NCBI GenBank assembly: GCA_014379275.1
Contig: JACMMA010000420.1
Location: 1-15,510 of the forward strand
Direction: 5' to 3'
Origin: Armatimonadota bacterium
GTDB lineage: Bacteria; Armatimonadota; Armatimonadia; Armatimonadales; Armatimonadaceae
DNA: 15,510 nucleotides
The notes under the pieces were generated by a model. That model saw only the letters and a program-made list of their open reading frames with translations. It was not told the origin of the DNA and did no database searches. The position numbers and the translations under genes were made by a program. This document shows, in pieces, positions 1-7,707 of this stretch; position 1 is the first letter of the stretch; each line of letters opens with the position of its first letter.

Positions 1-116
1 CAAAATTAAGGGGTTGAAAGTGTGGCTTCCGGAACAGCAGTAGCAAGCTACTACGGCGGATGACACGAACCATGCGGAGTGGAAAAGGAGAGCGATTTGA
101 ATGCGGCGGGTGTAGC

Positions 117-146
117 AGGGTCACCACAGGCTACGCCCAGGGTCAC
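117..146. repeat. Pair of AGGGTCAC direct repeats upstream of the operon
   Basis: The octamer AGGGTCAC occurs at 117-124 and again at 139-146. The start-to-start distance is 22 bp, about two helical turns, so both copies would face the same side of the DNA. They lie about 125 bp before the first gene of the operon. This spacing fits a direct-repeat operator, but no binding protein is recognised and chance is possible. The rest of positions 1-270 holds no gene I can support. Confidence 0.25.
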
Positions 147-180
147 ACGAATACATCAAAAAGGAGTCAATGCGACCATC

Positions 181-205
181 CTGAAATCTGCCAGTTTTCA
201 GGCAG
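181..205 (+). other. Two mutually exclusive small stem-loops in the leader
   Basis: CTGAAA (181-186) can pair with TTTCAG (196-201). CTGCC (188-192) can pair with GGCAG (201-205). The two stems share bases, so only one can form at a time, as in an attenuator or a simple RNA switch. The stems are short (6 and 5 bp) and no known riboswitch family is recognised. Confidence 0.2.
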
Positions 206-234
206 TGTGTCATACTGAATGCGCGGTGAACGGG

Positions 235-251
235 CGAGGAATATTTCCTCG
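235..251 (+). promoter_or_regulatory. Perfect inverted repeat just upstream of the first gene
   Basis: CGAGGAA (235-241) and TTCCTCG (245-251) form a perfect 7-bp inverted repeat around TAT. It ends 19 bp before the ATG at 271 and just upstream of its ribosome binding site. It could be an operator, or a hairpin in the 5' leader that affects initiation or mRNA stability. The pairing is seen directly; the function is inferred. Confidence 0.4.
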
Positions 252-270
252 ATACGATCCAGAAAGGGAC

Positions 271-816
271 ATGATGAATCAATATTCCCCCTCCAAATGG
301 GCGAGGTTATCCAAAGTTGTCGGCGTCGTCGCCGGAATTAGTGCGTTGCTTTTCACTGCAACGGCTTCGCAGGCGCAGGTGCTCGTCACCGGATTTTACA
401 ATCAGGTAGGTGCGAATTTCCTCTACAATTTCCAGGTCGAAAATCAGAGTGGCCTGGATGTATCTATCGTGGGGTTGCTCTACACCGTTAATGCACCGGT
501 GCCGGTGATCAGCGACATCACTCAGGTACCCGGATTCACTCTCAATGTGGACGATGTGACCGGTTCCATTGTTTTCGCAGAAGACACCTCGTTTTTCGCC
601 GCTGGTACTACTGTGAGTGGCTTTCGATTGACCAGCGATCAATTACTGGACATAAACCCCGTTGTGGACGGTCTGAATTTCGACTCTACACCGTTCGTCG
701 GCTCTTTCACGGCGGTTGCTGTCCCCGAAGCAGGAACACTTCCACTCATACTACTCGCTGGTTCCGCGTTGCTCGGAACCGTGATCGTTCGTCGTCGCAA
801 TGTCGCCCGACCATAG
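271..816 (+). CDS. Short exported protein with PEP-CTERM-like sorting tail
   Basis: The frame is open from 79, but ATG at 271 is preferred. It has AAAGG at 263-267 just upstream, and it puts a signal peptide at the N-terminus, with probable cleavage in TASQAQ near residue 36. This gives 181 aa. The mature part (about 37-150) is rich in V, T, F, D and G and looks beta-stranded; I recognise no catalytic family. The C-terminus has the PEP-CTERM layout: PEAGTLPL at 152-159, a hydrophobic helix at about 158-173, then RRR at 174-176. In known systems an exosortase cleaves at this signal and the protein is anchored or released at the surface. No exosortase gene is in the window. The gene leads the operon, 28 bp before the DUF4331 gene. 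An in-frame ATG at 274 is an alternative start. Confidence 0.8.
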   Translation: MMNQYSPSKWARLSKVVGVVAGISALLFTATASQAQVLVTGFYNQVGANFLYNFQVENQSGLDVSIVGLLYTVNAPVPVISDITQVPGFTLNVDDVTGSIVFAEDTSFFAAGTTVSGFRLTSDQLLDINPVVDGLNFDSTPFVGSFTAVAVPEAGTLPLILLAGSALLGTVIVRRRNVARP

Positions 817-844
817 TCGTTGAATCGTAGAAAGGTTCTTCCTT

Positions 845-2494
845 ATGAAACGTGCCATCCGAACCGCGGCCATCGTCGCTGCGGGTTTTCTCGCCGCTGT
901 CCCTATCGCCCTTGCGCCGCAAGCCGCCCGCGCCGCCAGTCACAGTGACGCGCCGTTGATCAAACTCGATCCTCAAGCCAACCTTACCGACGTTTACGCC
1001 TTCGTCGGTGCCGGACCTAACGGCAATGTCCTCAACGTGATCGTACACGTACGCCCATTCTCCGAACCGGGTGATGGCGGGCAGTACGAAAAGTTCAGCG
1101 ACGACGCCCTGTATAGCATCCATATCGCCAACCCCTCGACCGGCGCGACCCTGCGCCGCTACGATTTCCAGTTCAGTAGCGTCAAAGCGGTGGCATTCGG
1201 CAACACGATCCTTAACTACGGACGTGGCGGCGACGGCAGTGCGCTCGGGGCGATCATGGATAACAACGCGCCCTCGCGCAACTTCAAGCAGACGTTCACC
1301 CTGACCCGCGTCAACGTCGCGTCCGGCGCGGCTTCGACGAGCACGACCGGTTTGCTGACACCGCCGCCGAACGTCGGTCTGCGGACCACGCCGAACTACA
1401 ACGATTCGAGAGCAACGATCAACGGCGAACCGAACCCGGGTTTCGGCTTCGCGGTTTCCGGAGCCACCACGGCTGCCGGTCTTGATAACTACACCCGCGA
1501 TGCGATCTACACGATCCCGACCGGAGAGACCACGTTCTGCGGACCCCGTGAGGACGGCTTCTTCTCGGACATCCCCGGCATTTTCGACTTCCTTAGCCCG
1601 CGCATCCTGCTCCCGGCGGGAAGCGTACCGAACCCGAACCCGCTCAATATCGGCGGGACGTTCGGTCAGCAGGGTGGGGGCGTGGACGGTTTCAAAGGGT
1701 TTAACGTTCTCGCCTACTCCATCCAGATTCCGCTCGCCGACCTGCAAGGTCTGACCTCGCAGTACACGGGGCTTTTCGCCGTGAACGCACAGGGTGCGGT
1801 CGCGTTCCCGACGCCGACAACCACTACCGGCGTGGGCGTGTACGCCTCGGTGAGCCGCCGCCGCGTTACCCTGCGCTCCGCGACCGCCGATCCGGTCGGT
1901 TCAGGTCCGTTCATCCAGGTTAACCGCATGGGGAACCCGCTTTTCAACGAAGCGTTCGTCGCCATGCAGGACAAGGACAACTTCAACCGCGATAGCCCGA
2001 CCACGGACAACGCGCGGTACGCGACCTACGCGCTGAACCCGGAACTCGGCGTACTGATCAATGCACTGTACGGCCCGAGGGGGGCGAACGTCCTTCCGGA
2101 AGGCGATATTGACGTGACCAACCGCAACGATCTCGCGGCGGTATTCATGCCGGATGTGCTTCGCGTTGACACGACGACAAGCCCGGTCCGCCTTGCTGGA
2201 ACGAGTGGCTTCAGCCGCCTCGGCGGTTACGGAGCCGACCTCGCCAGCAACGGCAACCTGAGTGGCTGGCCCAACGGGCGGCGGTTCGGCGACGATGTGA
2301 TCGACATCGCGCTGTCTACGCTTGTCAGTGGCGGTACGCTCGGCGACGGGGAGGCGTTCGACCAACTCTTCCTTGTCGGGGACAACGCCGACGCGAACGA
2401 CCAGTTGTATCAGGGCGTATTCCCGTACTCGGCGACGCCGCATGCGGGCACGCGCAACCGCAAGGACTCTGACCCGGCAACCGCTGGCAACTAG
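845..2494 (+). CDS. DUF4331 domain exported protein
   Basis: The 549-aa protein starts with a signal peptide (KR, then an Ala-rich hydrophobic stretch), with likely cleavage after ARA at about 30. AAAGG at 831-835 lies 9 nt before the ATG. The mature N-terminus SHSDAP (32-37), followed by DPQANLTDVYAF (42-53), is the start signature of DUF4331. The family's C-terminal pattern is also present: GWPNGRR at about 474, a following DDVIDIA segment, and FPYSATPH near 526-533. The length covers the whole domain. The molecular function of DUF4331 is not established. The protein should be periplasmic or extracellular and has no membrane segment after the signal. I recall DUF4331, TPR and HupE/UreJ genes occurring together in other phyla, which fits this operon, but that needs checking. 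Confidence 0.88.
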   Translation: MKRAIRTAAIVAAGFLAAVPIALAPQAARAASHSDAPLIKLDPQANLTDVYAFVGAGPNGNVLNVIVHVRPFSEPGDGGQYEKFSDDALYSIHIANPSTGATLRRYDFQFSSVKAVAFGNTILNYGRGGDGSALGAIMDNNAPSRNFKQTFTLTRVNVASGAASTSTTGLLTPPPNVGLRTTPNYNDSRATINGEPNPGFGFAVSGATTAAGLDNYTRDAIYTIPTGETTFCGPREDGFFSDIPGIFDFLSPRILLPAGSVPNPNPLNIGGTFGQQGGGVDGFKGFNVLAYSIQIPLADLQGLTSQYTGLFAVNAQGAVAFPTPTTTTGVGVYASVSRRRVTLRSATADPVGSGPFIQVNRMGNPLFNEAFVAMQDKDNFNRDSPTTDNARYATYALNPELGVLINALYGPRGANVLPEGDIDVTNRNDLAAVFMPDVLRVDTTTSPVRLAGTSGFSRLGGYGADLASNGNLSGWPNGRRFGDDVIDIALSTLVSGGTLGDGEAFDQLFLVGDNADANDQLYQGVFPYSATPHAGTRNRKDSDPATAGN

Positions 2495-2505
2495 TCGAGA
2501 TTCAC

Positions 2506-2540
2506 TCCCCCGCCACGATACTAGTTACCGTGGCGGGGGA
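2506..2540 (+). terminator. Strong hairpin with T-rich tail between two operon genes
   Basis: TCCCCCGCCACG (2506-2517) pairs perfectly with CGTGGCGGGGGA (2529-2540), giving a 12-bp GC-rich stem with an 11-nt loop. A T-rich stretch (TTTTCTCT, about 2546-2553) follows. It begins 12 bp after the DUF4331 stop codon. It may be an intrinsic terminator, or a partial terminator and 3' stabiliser giving more DUF4331 transcript than downstream mRNA. The T-tract is imperfect and starts about 5 nt after the stem, so read-through is likely. Confidence 0.65.
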
Positions 2541-2567
2541 ACCCATTTTCTCTGAGGACGATTTTTC

Positions 2568-4031
2568 ATGTCTGAATCTATACCGTCCGCGCCAACTCCC
2601 GGCGCGCCCTCTAGTAAGACGACCCCATATTGGGTCGTGCCTGCTGCGGTAGCCTTCGCCCTCGCCTGCGGTGCGGTCGGCTTCGGCATCGCCAAGTCCG
2701 GGCAGACGGGCGCGATGCAAGCTGCCACCGCCAGTAGCGGCACACCTGTCGTGGCTACACCCTCCCCGGTCGCCGACTTTTCTGCCGAGTCCGTTCTTGC
2801 CGCGATAGCCGACCCCGGTTCCTCTTCCGCCGCTGCCAAAGAGGTTGTGCGCTGGCGCGACCGGGCGAAAGCCCGCCCTGAAATCGCGCAACTGTGGGTG
2901 AACACAGGCGATGCCCTGATGCAACTCGCCCGCGAAAAAGTGGACCCGCACGACGTTGATCCCGCCGAAAAGTGCTACCAGCGTGCCCTGTCGCTCGACC
3001 CCAAAGATCCCGGTGCGACCATTGGCATGGCGTGGATAGCCGGTTCCCGCCACCGGTTCCCGCTGAGTATCGAATGGGCAGAAAAAGGGATTGCCCTCAT
3101 GCCGCGGGATAACCGCTCCTACGGTCTGGTGGGCGACGCATACGTCGAACTCGGCGATTACGACAGGGCGTTCGACGCGTATCAGAAGATGATAGACGTC
3201 CGCCCCGATATTACTTCTTACAGCCGCGGGGCGCATATCCTGTACCTCGCCGGCGACACCAAGAGGGCTTTTTCCCTGATGGCGATGGCGATCAACGCGG
3301 GCAGTGCGGACGGCGAGGATTCGGCGTGGTGCCGTGCGCAACTGGGCGAGATGTTGTTCGACAGCGGGGCACTCCTGCCGGCGGAGAGCGCGCTGAAGAC
3401 GGCGATGAAGCTGAAATCGGATAACTACTACGTTCTTACCGCGATGGGCAAGGTACAGTCGGCACAGGGCAACACGAAACAGGCAATCGCGCTGCTGGAA
3501 AAAGCCGTCGCTATTTCGCCGCAACACGCCGCCCTGGCGGCACTGTACGAAAATTACGTCGCCGCGGGGCGCGGAACCGACGCCGAAAAAACGTTCGTTG
3601 CGATAGAAACGGCGGCAGATCACCACAAAACACACGGCAATGCGGATTCGTTCTATCTCGCCCGGTTCTATGCAGACGCGGGGAAAAAACTGCCGGAGGC
3701 GCTGGCAATCGTGCGAAGTAAGCCGGAAACACCGAACCCGGTGGATGCCGATACGGCGGCGTGGGTGTACTATAAAAACGGTAATTTTGTCGAAGCTAAA
3801 AAGCACATAGACATCGCCTTGAAGAAGATCGCACCGGACGCCGCCCGCCTGTATCACGCCGGGATGATCTACGAGAAAGCCGGTTCGCCATTCGAGGCGC
3901 GCAAATATCTCGGGCGGGCGGTCAACAAAAACTCCCGATTTTCGCCGGTTCACGCGCCGATAGCGGTCGCCACTCTTCAGAAACTGGGCAAACTCTCCCC
4001 GCAAGATGTCGCGAGAAACGCGTCAAAATGA
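2568..4031 (+). CDS. Membrane-anchored TPR-repeat protein
   Basis: The 487-aa protein starts at ATG 2568, with GAGGA at 2554-2558. A short Pro/Ser-rich N-terminus precedes one membrane helix (21-42, YWVVPAAVAFALACGAVGFG), probably an uncleaved anchor. A Ser/Ala/Pro-rich linker (about 43-75) follows. From about 105 to the end the sequence is helical TPR repeats, clearest at 132-146, 184-212, 288-319, 394-421 and 425-455, with the usual G/A-Y-A-L and late Pro pattern (for example GDAYVELGDYDRAFDAYQKMIDVRP). TPRs are protein-binding scaffolds, so a likely role is holding the DUF4331 protein or other envelope partners; that is inference. Its TGA overlaps the next ATG (ATGA), pointing to translational coupling with the HupE-like gene. 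Confidence 0.85.
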   Translation: MSESIPSAPTPGAPSSKTTPYWVVPAAVAFALACGAVGFGIAKSGQTGAMQAATASSGTPVVATPSPVADFSAESVLAAIADPGSSSAAAKEVVRWRDRAKARPEIAQLWVNTGDALMQLAREKVDPHDVDPAEKCYQRALSLDPKDPGATIGMAWIAGSRHRFPLSIEWAEKGIALMPRDNRSYGLVGDAYVELGDYDRAFDAYQKMIDVRPDITSYSRGAHILYLAGDTKRAFSLMAMAINAGSADGEDSAWCRAQLGEMLFDSGALLPAESALKTAMKLKSDNYYVLTAMGKVQSAQGNTKQAIALLEKAVAISPQHAALAALYENYVAAGRGTDAEKTFVAIETAADHHKTHGNADSFYLARFYADAGKKLPEALAIVRSKPETPNPVDADTAAWVYYKNGNFVEAKKHIDIALKKIAPDAARLYHAGMIYEKAGSPFEARKYLGRAVNKNSRFSPVHAPIAVATLQKLGKLSPQDVARNASK

Positions 4032-5119
4032 AGCACGTCGCCGCCCTGTTTACCGCCCTATTTTTCGTCGTCACGGCGGCGTGGGCCCACGACATCCCGT
4101 CGAGCCGCATAGACATGCGTGTTTCCAGTGCGGGGGCGATTACCACCCTCGACGCGCCGGTTTCGGGCTGGGCGCACGATTTCGCGGGCCTGACGCCGCA
4201 AGACGCGGTCGGGCGGCAGACCGAGATCGAAACGCTCGCCCTGTCACGCCTCACGCTGATCGCGGACGAAAAAACGCTCGCTGTTTCTTCCGGAGGTGCG
4301 GCGCGGTTATTGCCGAAGAGCGGGGGGGAAACCCCGTTACGCCTATCGTTATCCGCCCCTCTCCCGGCGAGCACGAAGATTCTCACCGTACGCGGACGGC
4401 TATTCCCGACCGATCCGAAACACCAGACCGTTCTCGTCGTGCGCGGGGCGGAGGGACAACTTCTTCACGAGGCGATACTCACCCCGGACGCGCCGGAAGC
4501 CATCGTGCAGTTAGGGGATACTCCTGCGCAAAACCCGTTCGCCGTGTTCGCGCAGTTCGTTCAGCAAGGCGTGTATCACATCGCCATCGGACCAGACCAT
4601 ATTCTGTTCGTGGTCGCGCTCCTGCTGATGGGCGGAACGCTCGGGCAACTGCTAAAAGTCATCACCGCGTTCACGGTGGCGCATAGCATCACACTGGTGC
4701 TTGCCTCGCTGGGGATCGTCAACCTGCCGGGTGCTTTCGTCGAACCGGCGATCGCCGCGAGCATCGTTTTCGTCGGGGTGCGTGTTTTGCAGACGAAGTG
4801 GCGATCTCCCGAAGCCGGTGAGTCACCAAAGGGTGAGGAACGGTTGCCGTATGCGTTCGGGTTTGGTCTCATTCACGGCTTCGGGTTTGCCGGCGCGCTT
4901 GCCGAACTCGAACTGCCGCGTCAAGCCCTCGCCCTGTCCCTTTTCGGTTTCAATCTCGGTGTCGAGGTAGGTCAGGCGATACTGGTACTTTGTATTGCGC
5001 CACTCCTCGCCCTACTGCACCGGAAATTTCCGGTGGCCGCGCACCGACTGGTGCTAATTGTCGCCGGTATTGTCATTGCCGCCGGAGCCTACTGGTTCGG
5101 CGAACGCATCGCAGGCTGA
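4028..5119 (+). CDS. HupE/UreJ-family membrane protein
   Basis: The 363-aa protein has a signal-like N-terminus (1-20, cleavage near AWA-HD), an extracytoplasmic domain of about 150 residues, then about six to seven membrane helices from about 172. The membrane half carries the HupE/UreJ_2 signatures: GVYHIAIGPDHILF (181-194), AHS at 218-220, IHGFGFAGAL (282-291) and FNLGVEVGQ (308-316). H184, D190, H191, H219, H283 and E313 are the likely metal-site residues by family pattern. Relatives such as HupE and UreJ act in nickel uptake for hydrogenase or urease. No hydrogenase or urease gene is nearby, so the substrate here is unknown. The ATG lies in the ATGA overlap with the TPR gene. The next gene starts 22 bp after the stop. 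Confidence 0.87.
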   Translation: MKHVAALFTALFFVVTAAWAHDIPSSRIDMRVSSAGAITTLDAPVSGWAHDFAGLTPQDAVGRQTEIETLALSRLTLIADEKTLAVSSGGAARLLPKSGGETPLRLSLSAPLPASTKILTVRGRLFPTDPKHQTVLVVRGAEGQLLHEAILTPDAPEAIVQLGDTPAQNPFAVFAQFVQQGVYHIAIGPDHILFVVALLLMGGTLGQLLKVITAFTVAHSITLVLASLGIVNLPGAFVEPAIAASIVFVGVRVLQTKWRSPEAGESPKGEERLPYAFGFGLIHGFGFAGALAELELPRQALALSLFGFNLGVEVGQAILVLCIAPLLALLHRKFPVAAHRLVLIVAGIVIAAGAYWFGERIAG

Positions 5120-5141
5120 AACCTTCAAGAAGGAGTTTTTC

Positions 5142-6041
5142 ATGAAACAACGTGCCTTTACTTTGATTGAATTGCTTGTAGTTATCGCAATTATCGCGAT
5201 CCTCGCCGCGATCCTGTTTCCCGTGTTCGGGTCCGCCCGCGAGAAGGCGCGACAGACCGCGTGCTTGTCGAACATGAGGCAGATCGGCACCGGGGCGAGG
5301 ATGTATATGACCGACTACGACGGCAAGATGTTCGAGCACCACTCCGGGTGGGTCCTGGACGACGGCACGCAGGTCCCGTCCCTGCCCCCCGATGCTTCCG
5401 GTTGCACCGGGGGCGGCACCGGGGCGAGCGAGGCGGAAAGACCGTGGGTGATCTTGTTCATGCCCTACCTGAAAAACCGCGCGACCGGCTTCTGCCCATC
5501 GGATACCTCACTCCGGTCGGAGGCGCTTGCGATGACTCTGGAAGATTTCAACGGCGGGATCAACGACGTAGGCGAACCGCTTCCGCCGGACTCGGAGCTT
5601 GGCATCGCGGAGGCGGAGTTTCGCACCACGACATCGTACCTGCTCAACTCGATCTACACGCATCGGTCGTGTCGGTATGCGCTGGATGGCGTGCTGACGG
5701 ACTTCGCGACCGAATCCGAGTTCGGTCGCCTGAAAGATCCGAACGTCATCATGTTCAGCGAGCGCAACTCGGACGCGCTCAACGCGCCGGACAACGCGGA
5801 ATACGGCTCGGTAATTCAGGACGATTACGACGCCTGGGTCGGAGAATCCGCGCTCGTGCGTTGGGGTACGTCTGCGGGTAAGTACGGGAACGAAGGCTGG
5901 ATTCGCTACGACCGGCACAACAAAGGCGGCAACTACATCTACGACGACGGGCACGTGAAATGGCTACGCTGGGGGCGTGCGCGACTCGACCAGTATCCCG
6001 ATCACGTCGTGCGATTCCCCCTCGCGGACCCGCCGCAATAA
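5142..6041 (+). CDS. Type IV prepilin-like protein with H-X9-DG motif
   Basis: The frame extends upstream to 5058 inside the HupE gene, but ATG 5142 is clearly the start: AAGGAG lies at 5130-5135 and the prepilin leader follows at once. The product is 299 aa. The leader is MKQRA and processing is expected before F6; E10 is the conserved +5 Glu, and 6-28 forms the hydrophobic helix. The -1 residue is Ala rather than the usual Gly. The sequence continues REKARQTACLSNMRQIG, typical of the pseudopilin family expanded in Planctomycetes, Armatimonadota and relatives. The C-terminal processing-associated motif is H259-X9-D269-G270. Such proteins are thought to be secreted by a type II or IV pilus-like machine; the individual role is unknown. 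Its position makes it the fifth gene of the operon. Confidence 0.9.
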   Translation: MKQRAFTLIELLVVIAIIAILAAILFPVFGSAREKARQTACLSNMRQIGTGARMYMTDYDGKMFEHHSGWVLDDGTQVPSLPPDASGCTGGGTGASEAERPWVILFMPYLKNRATGFCPSDTSLRSEALAMTLEDFNGGINDVGEPLPPDSELGIAEAEFRTTTSYLLNSIYTHRSCRYALDGVLTDFATESEFGRLKDPNVIMFSERNSDALNAPDNAEYGSVIQDDYDAWVGESALVRWGTSAGKYGNEGWIRYDRHNKGGNYIYDDGHVKWLRWGRARLDQYPDHVVRFPLADPPQ

Positions 6042-6119
6042 AAAATATCAACCCGGGCGTAGAAACCCTGTAAGAAATCCGCTGTCGTTCTCGTTACTCC
6101 CGGTGAAGGAACAACGATT

Positions 6120-7676
6120 ATGCTTTCGGTGGTAGAATCGTCCGCGATATTCGGCGTGGACGCGTACGGGGTGCGGGTGGAGGTGAATGTCGCCTACACG
6201 GCGACCTTGCCGGGCTTTACGATAGTCGGACTGCCCGATGTCGCGGTCAACGAGGCGCGGGAGCGTGTGCGCGCTGCGATCAAAAACAGCGGGCTATCCT
6301 TCCCCGGCGACAAACGGTTGACGGTGAACCTCGCCCCCGCCGACATGAAAAAAGCGGGTCCGGCTTTCGATCTGCCGATTGCCGTGGGTCTGCTACTGGC
6401 TACCAGTCAGATCGCAGAGGAGAACGCCGCCGGGTGTTTATTCATCGGGGAACTGTCGCTCGACGGTTCGGTGCGCCCGGTCACCGGGGTACTGCCGATG
6501 GCGGTGTGGGCGAAAAAGAGCGGCTACCGCCGGTTCGTCGTGCCGTCCGCGAACACCGGCGAGGCGGCGATTGTCGGCGACATCGACGTGTACCCGGTGG
6601 ACACTCTGACCGACGTGCTGCTGCTCCTCGCCGACTGGGGGAGCGCGAACCCCGTGCGCATGGACCCCGCCGAAGCCCTTTCGCGCACCGTGCATAGCGA
6701 ATGGGACTTCGCGGATGTCAAAGGTCAATCCCACGTCAAGCGGGCGTTGGAAGTCGCGGCGGCGGGCGGACACAACGTGTTGCTCGTCGGTTCGCCCGGC
6801 TCCGGCAAAACCATGCTCGCGCGGCGACTGCCGACGATCCTGCCCCCGATGACGGTAGACGAGGCGTTGGAAGCGACGAAGCTGTATAGCATTACCGGGC
6901 TGCTCCCGTCGGGAACCGCACTCATCTCCGAACGCCCGTTCCGTTCCCCGCACCACACCATTTCCAACGCCGGCCTGACGGGAGGCGGTTCGTATCCGCG
7001 CCCTGGAGAGGTAAGCCTTGCCCATAACGGGGTGCTTTTTTTGGACGAATTACCGGAATTTAATCGCGACGTATTGGAAGTGATGCGTCAACCCCTGGAG
7101 GACGGACAAGTCACTATCGCCCGCGCTGCCGCAAGCCTGACCTATCCCGCTCGGTTCATGTTATGCGGAGCGTTAAACCCGTGCCCGTGCGGCTATTTCG
7201 GTGATTCTCTGCGCCAATGCACGTGCAAGCCCGAGTCGGTGAAGAAATATCTCAATAAGCTTTCCGGTCCGCTCCTGGACCGAATCGACATCCACATCGA
7301 AGTCCCGCGTCTGCGGCACGACGAACTGATCGCGCCGCCCGCAGGCGAGCGCTCCGCCGCGATCCGCGGGCGGGTGATCGTAGCGCGGGAGAAGCAAGCG
7401 GCGCGTTTCCGGGACGAGGACGCTTCTCGCAAGATCTACTGCAACGCACACATGGGGGCACGCCAGATGCAGAAACACTGCCCGGTGACCGCCGACGCCA
7501 AGTCACTCCTGTGCGCGGCGATCACGCAGATGAGCCTGTCCGCGCGCGCGTACGACCGGATCCTGAAACTCGCGCGCACGATCTCCGACCTCGCGGGGGA
7601 GGATACCATCGGCATCGCGCACGTCGCCGAGGCGGTGCAGTACCGCGCCCTCGACCGGAAGTTCTGGGGTGGATAA
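6120..7676 (+). CDS. yifB: YifB/ComM-type Mg-chelatase-like AAA+ ATPase
   Basis: At 518 aa it is full length for the family. AAGGA at 6106-6110 lies 9 nt before the ATG. The N-terminal ChlI/Lon-protease-like domain covers about 1-170. The AAA+ core follows, with Walker A GSPGSGKT (224-231), Walker B VLFLDE (305-310) and a candidate arginine finger in LLDRID (R388). A Cys cluster (C349, C355, C357, C367, C369) is typical of this family and may bind zinc. The C-terminal Mg-chelatase-related domain ends YRALDRKFWGG. The characterised relative ComM is a hexameric branch-migration helicase that helps integrate incoming single-stranded DNA in natural transformation. This gene starts 78 bp after the prepilin gene and may have its own promoter. 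A broken copy of the 3' end of such a gene lies about 1 kb downstream (8597-8691). Confidence 0.93.
   Translation: MLSVVESSAIFGVDAYGVRVEVNVAYTATLPGFTIVGLPDVAVNEARERVRAAIKNSGLSFPGDKRLTVNLAPADMKKAGPAFDLPIAVGLLLATSQIAEENAAGCLFIGELSLDGSVRPVTGVLPMAVWAKKSGYRRFVVPSANTGEAAIVGDIDVYPVDTLTDVLLLLADWGSANPVRMDPAEALSRTVHSEWDFADVKGQSHVKRALEVAAAGGHNVLLVGSPGSGKTMLARRLPTILPPMTVDEALEATKLYSITGLLPSGTALISERPFRSPHHTISNAGLTGGGSYPRPGEVSLAHNGVLFLDELPEFNRDVLEVMRQPLEDGQVTIARAAASLTYPARFMLCGALNPCPCGYFGDSLRQCTCKPESVKKYLNKLSGPLLDRIDIHIEVPRLRHDELIAPPAGERSAAIRGRVIVAREKQAARFRDEDASRKIYCNAHMGARQMQKHCPVTADAKSLLCAAITQMSLSARAYDRILKLARTISDLAGEDTIGIAHVAEAVQYRALDRKFWGG
7640..7672 (+). repeat. yifB 3'-end repeat, copy 1 (copy 2 at 8656-8688)
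   Basis: Positions 7640-7672, which encode the C-terminal YRALDRKFWGG of YifB, match 8656-8688 at 31 of 33 bases by direct comparison. The first 22 bases are identical. The differences are T to C at 7662/8678 and T to A at 7670/8686. The two copies bracket the two-gene HNH module in direct orientation, at an offset of 1016 bp. Confidence 0.85.
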
Positions 7677-7707
7677 GGTAAAATAATCACGAAGCAGGAG
7701 AATGCGT

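Noticed and set aside
79..270. N-terminal extension of the first gene to ATG 79
   Set aside because: It would bury the signal peptide 64 residues inside the protein, while ATG 271 has a good ribosome binding site and starts the signal peptide.
1..270. Cyclic-di-GMP (GEMM-type) riboswitch before the operon
   Set aside because: Some hairpins and a GAAA are present, but the conserved core of that class is not visible.
746..1747. A 333-codon open frame antisense to the DUF4331 gene
   Set aside because: Arg/Val/Asp-rich composition without motifs, fully overlapping a gene with a clear family match and ribosome binding site.
2502..4004. A 500-codon open frame antisense to the TPR gene
   Set aside because: It is Arg/Gly/Val-rich, has no family motif, and exactly mirrors a well-supported TPR gene; GC-rich codon use produces such shadows.
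4006..4686. A 226-codon plus-strand frame overlapping the HupE-like gene
   Set aside because: Arg-rich out-of-frame shadow; the HupE-like frame has all family motifs and the ATGA coupling.
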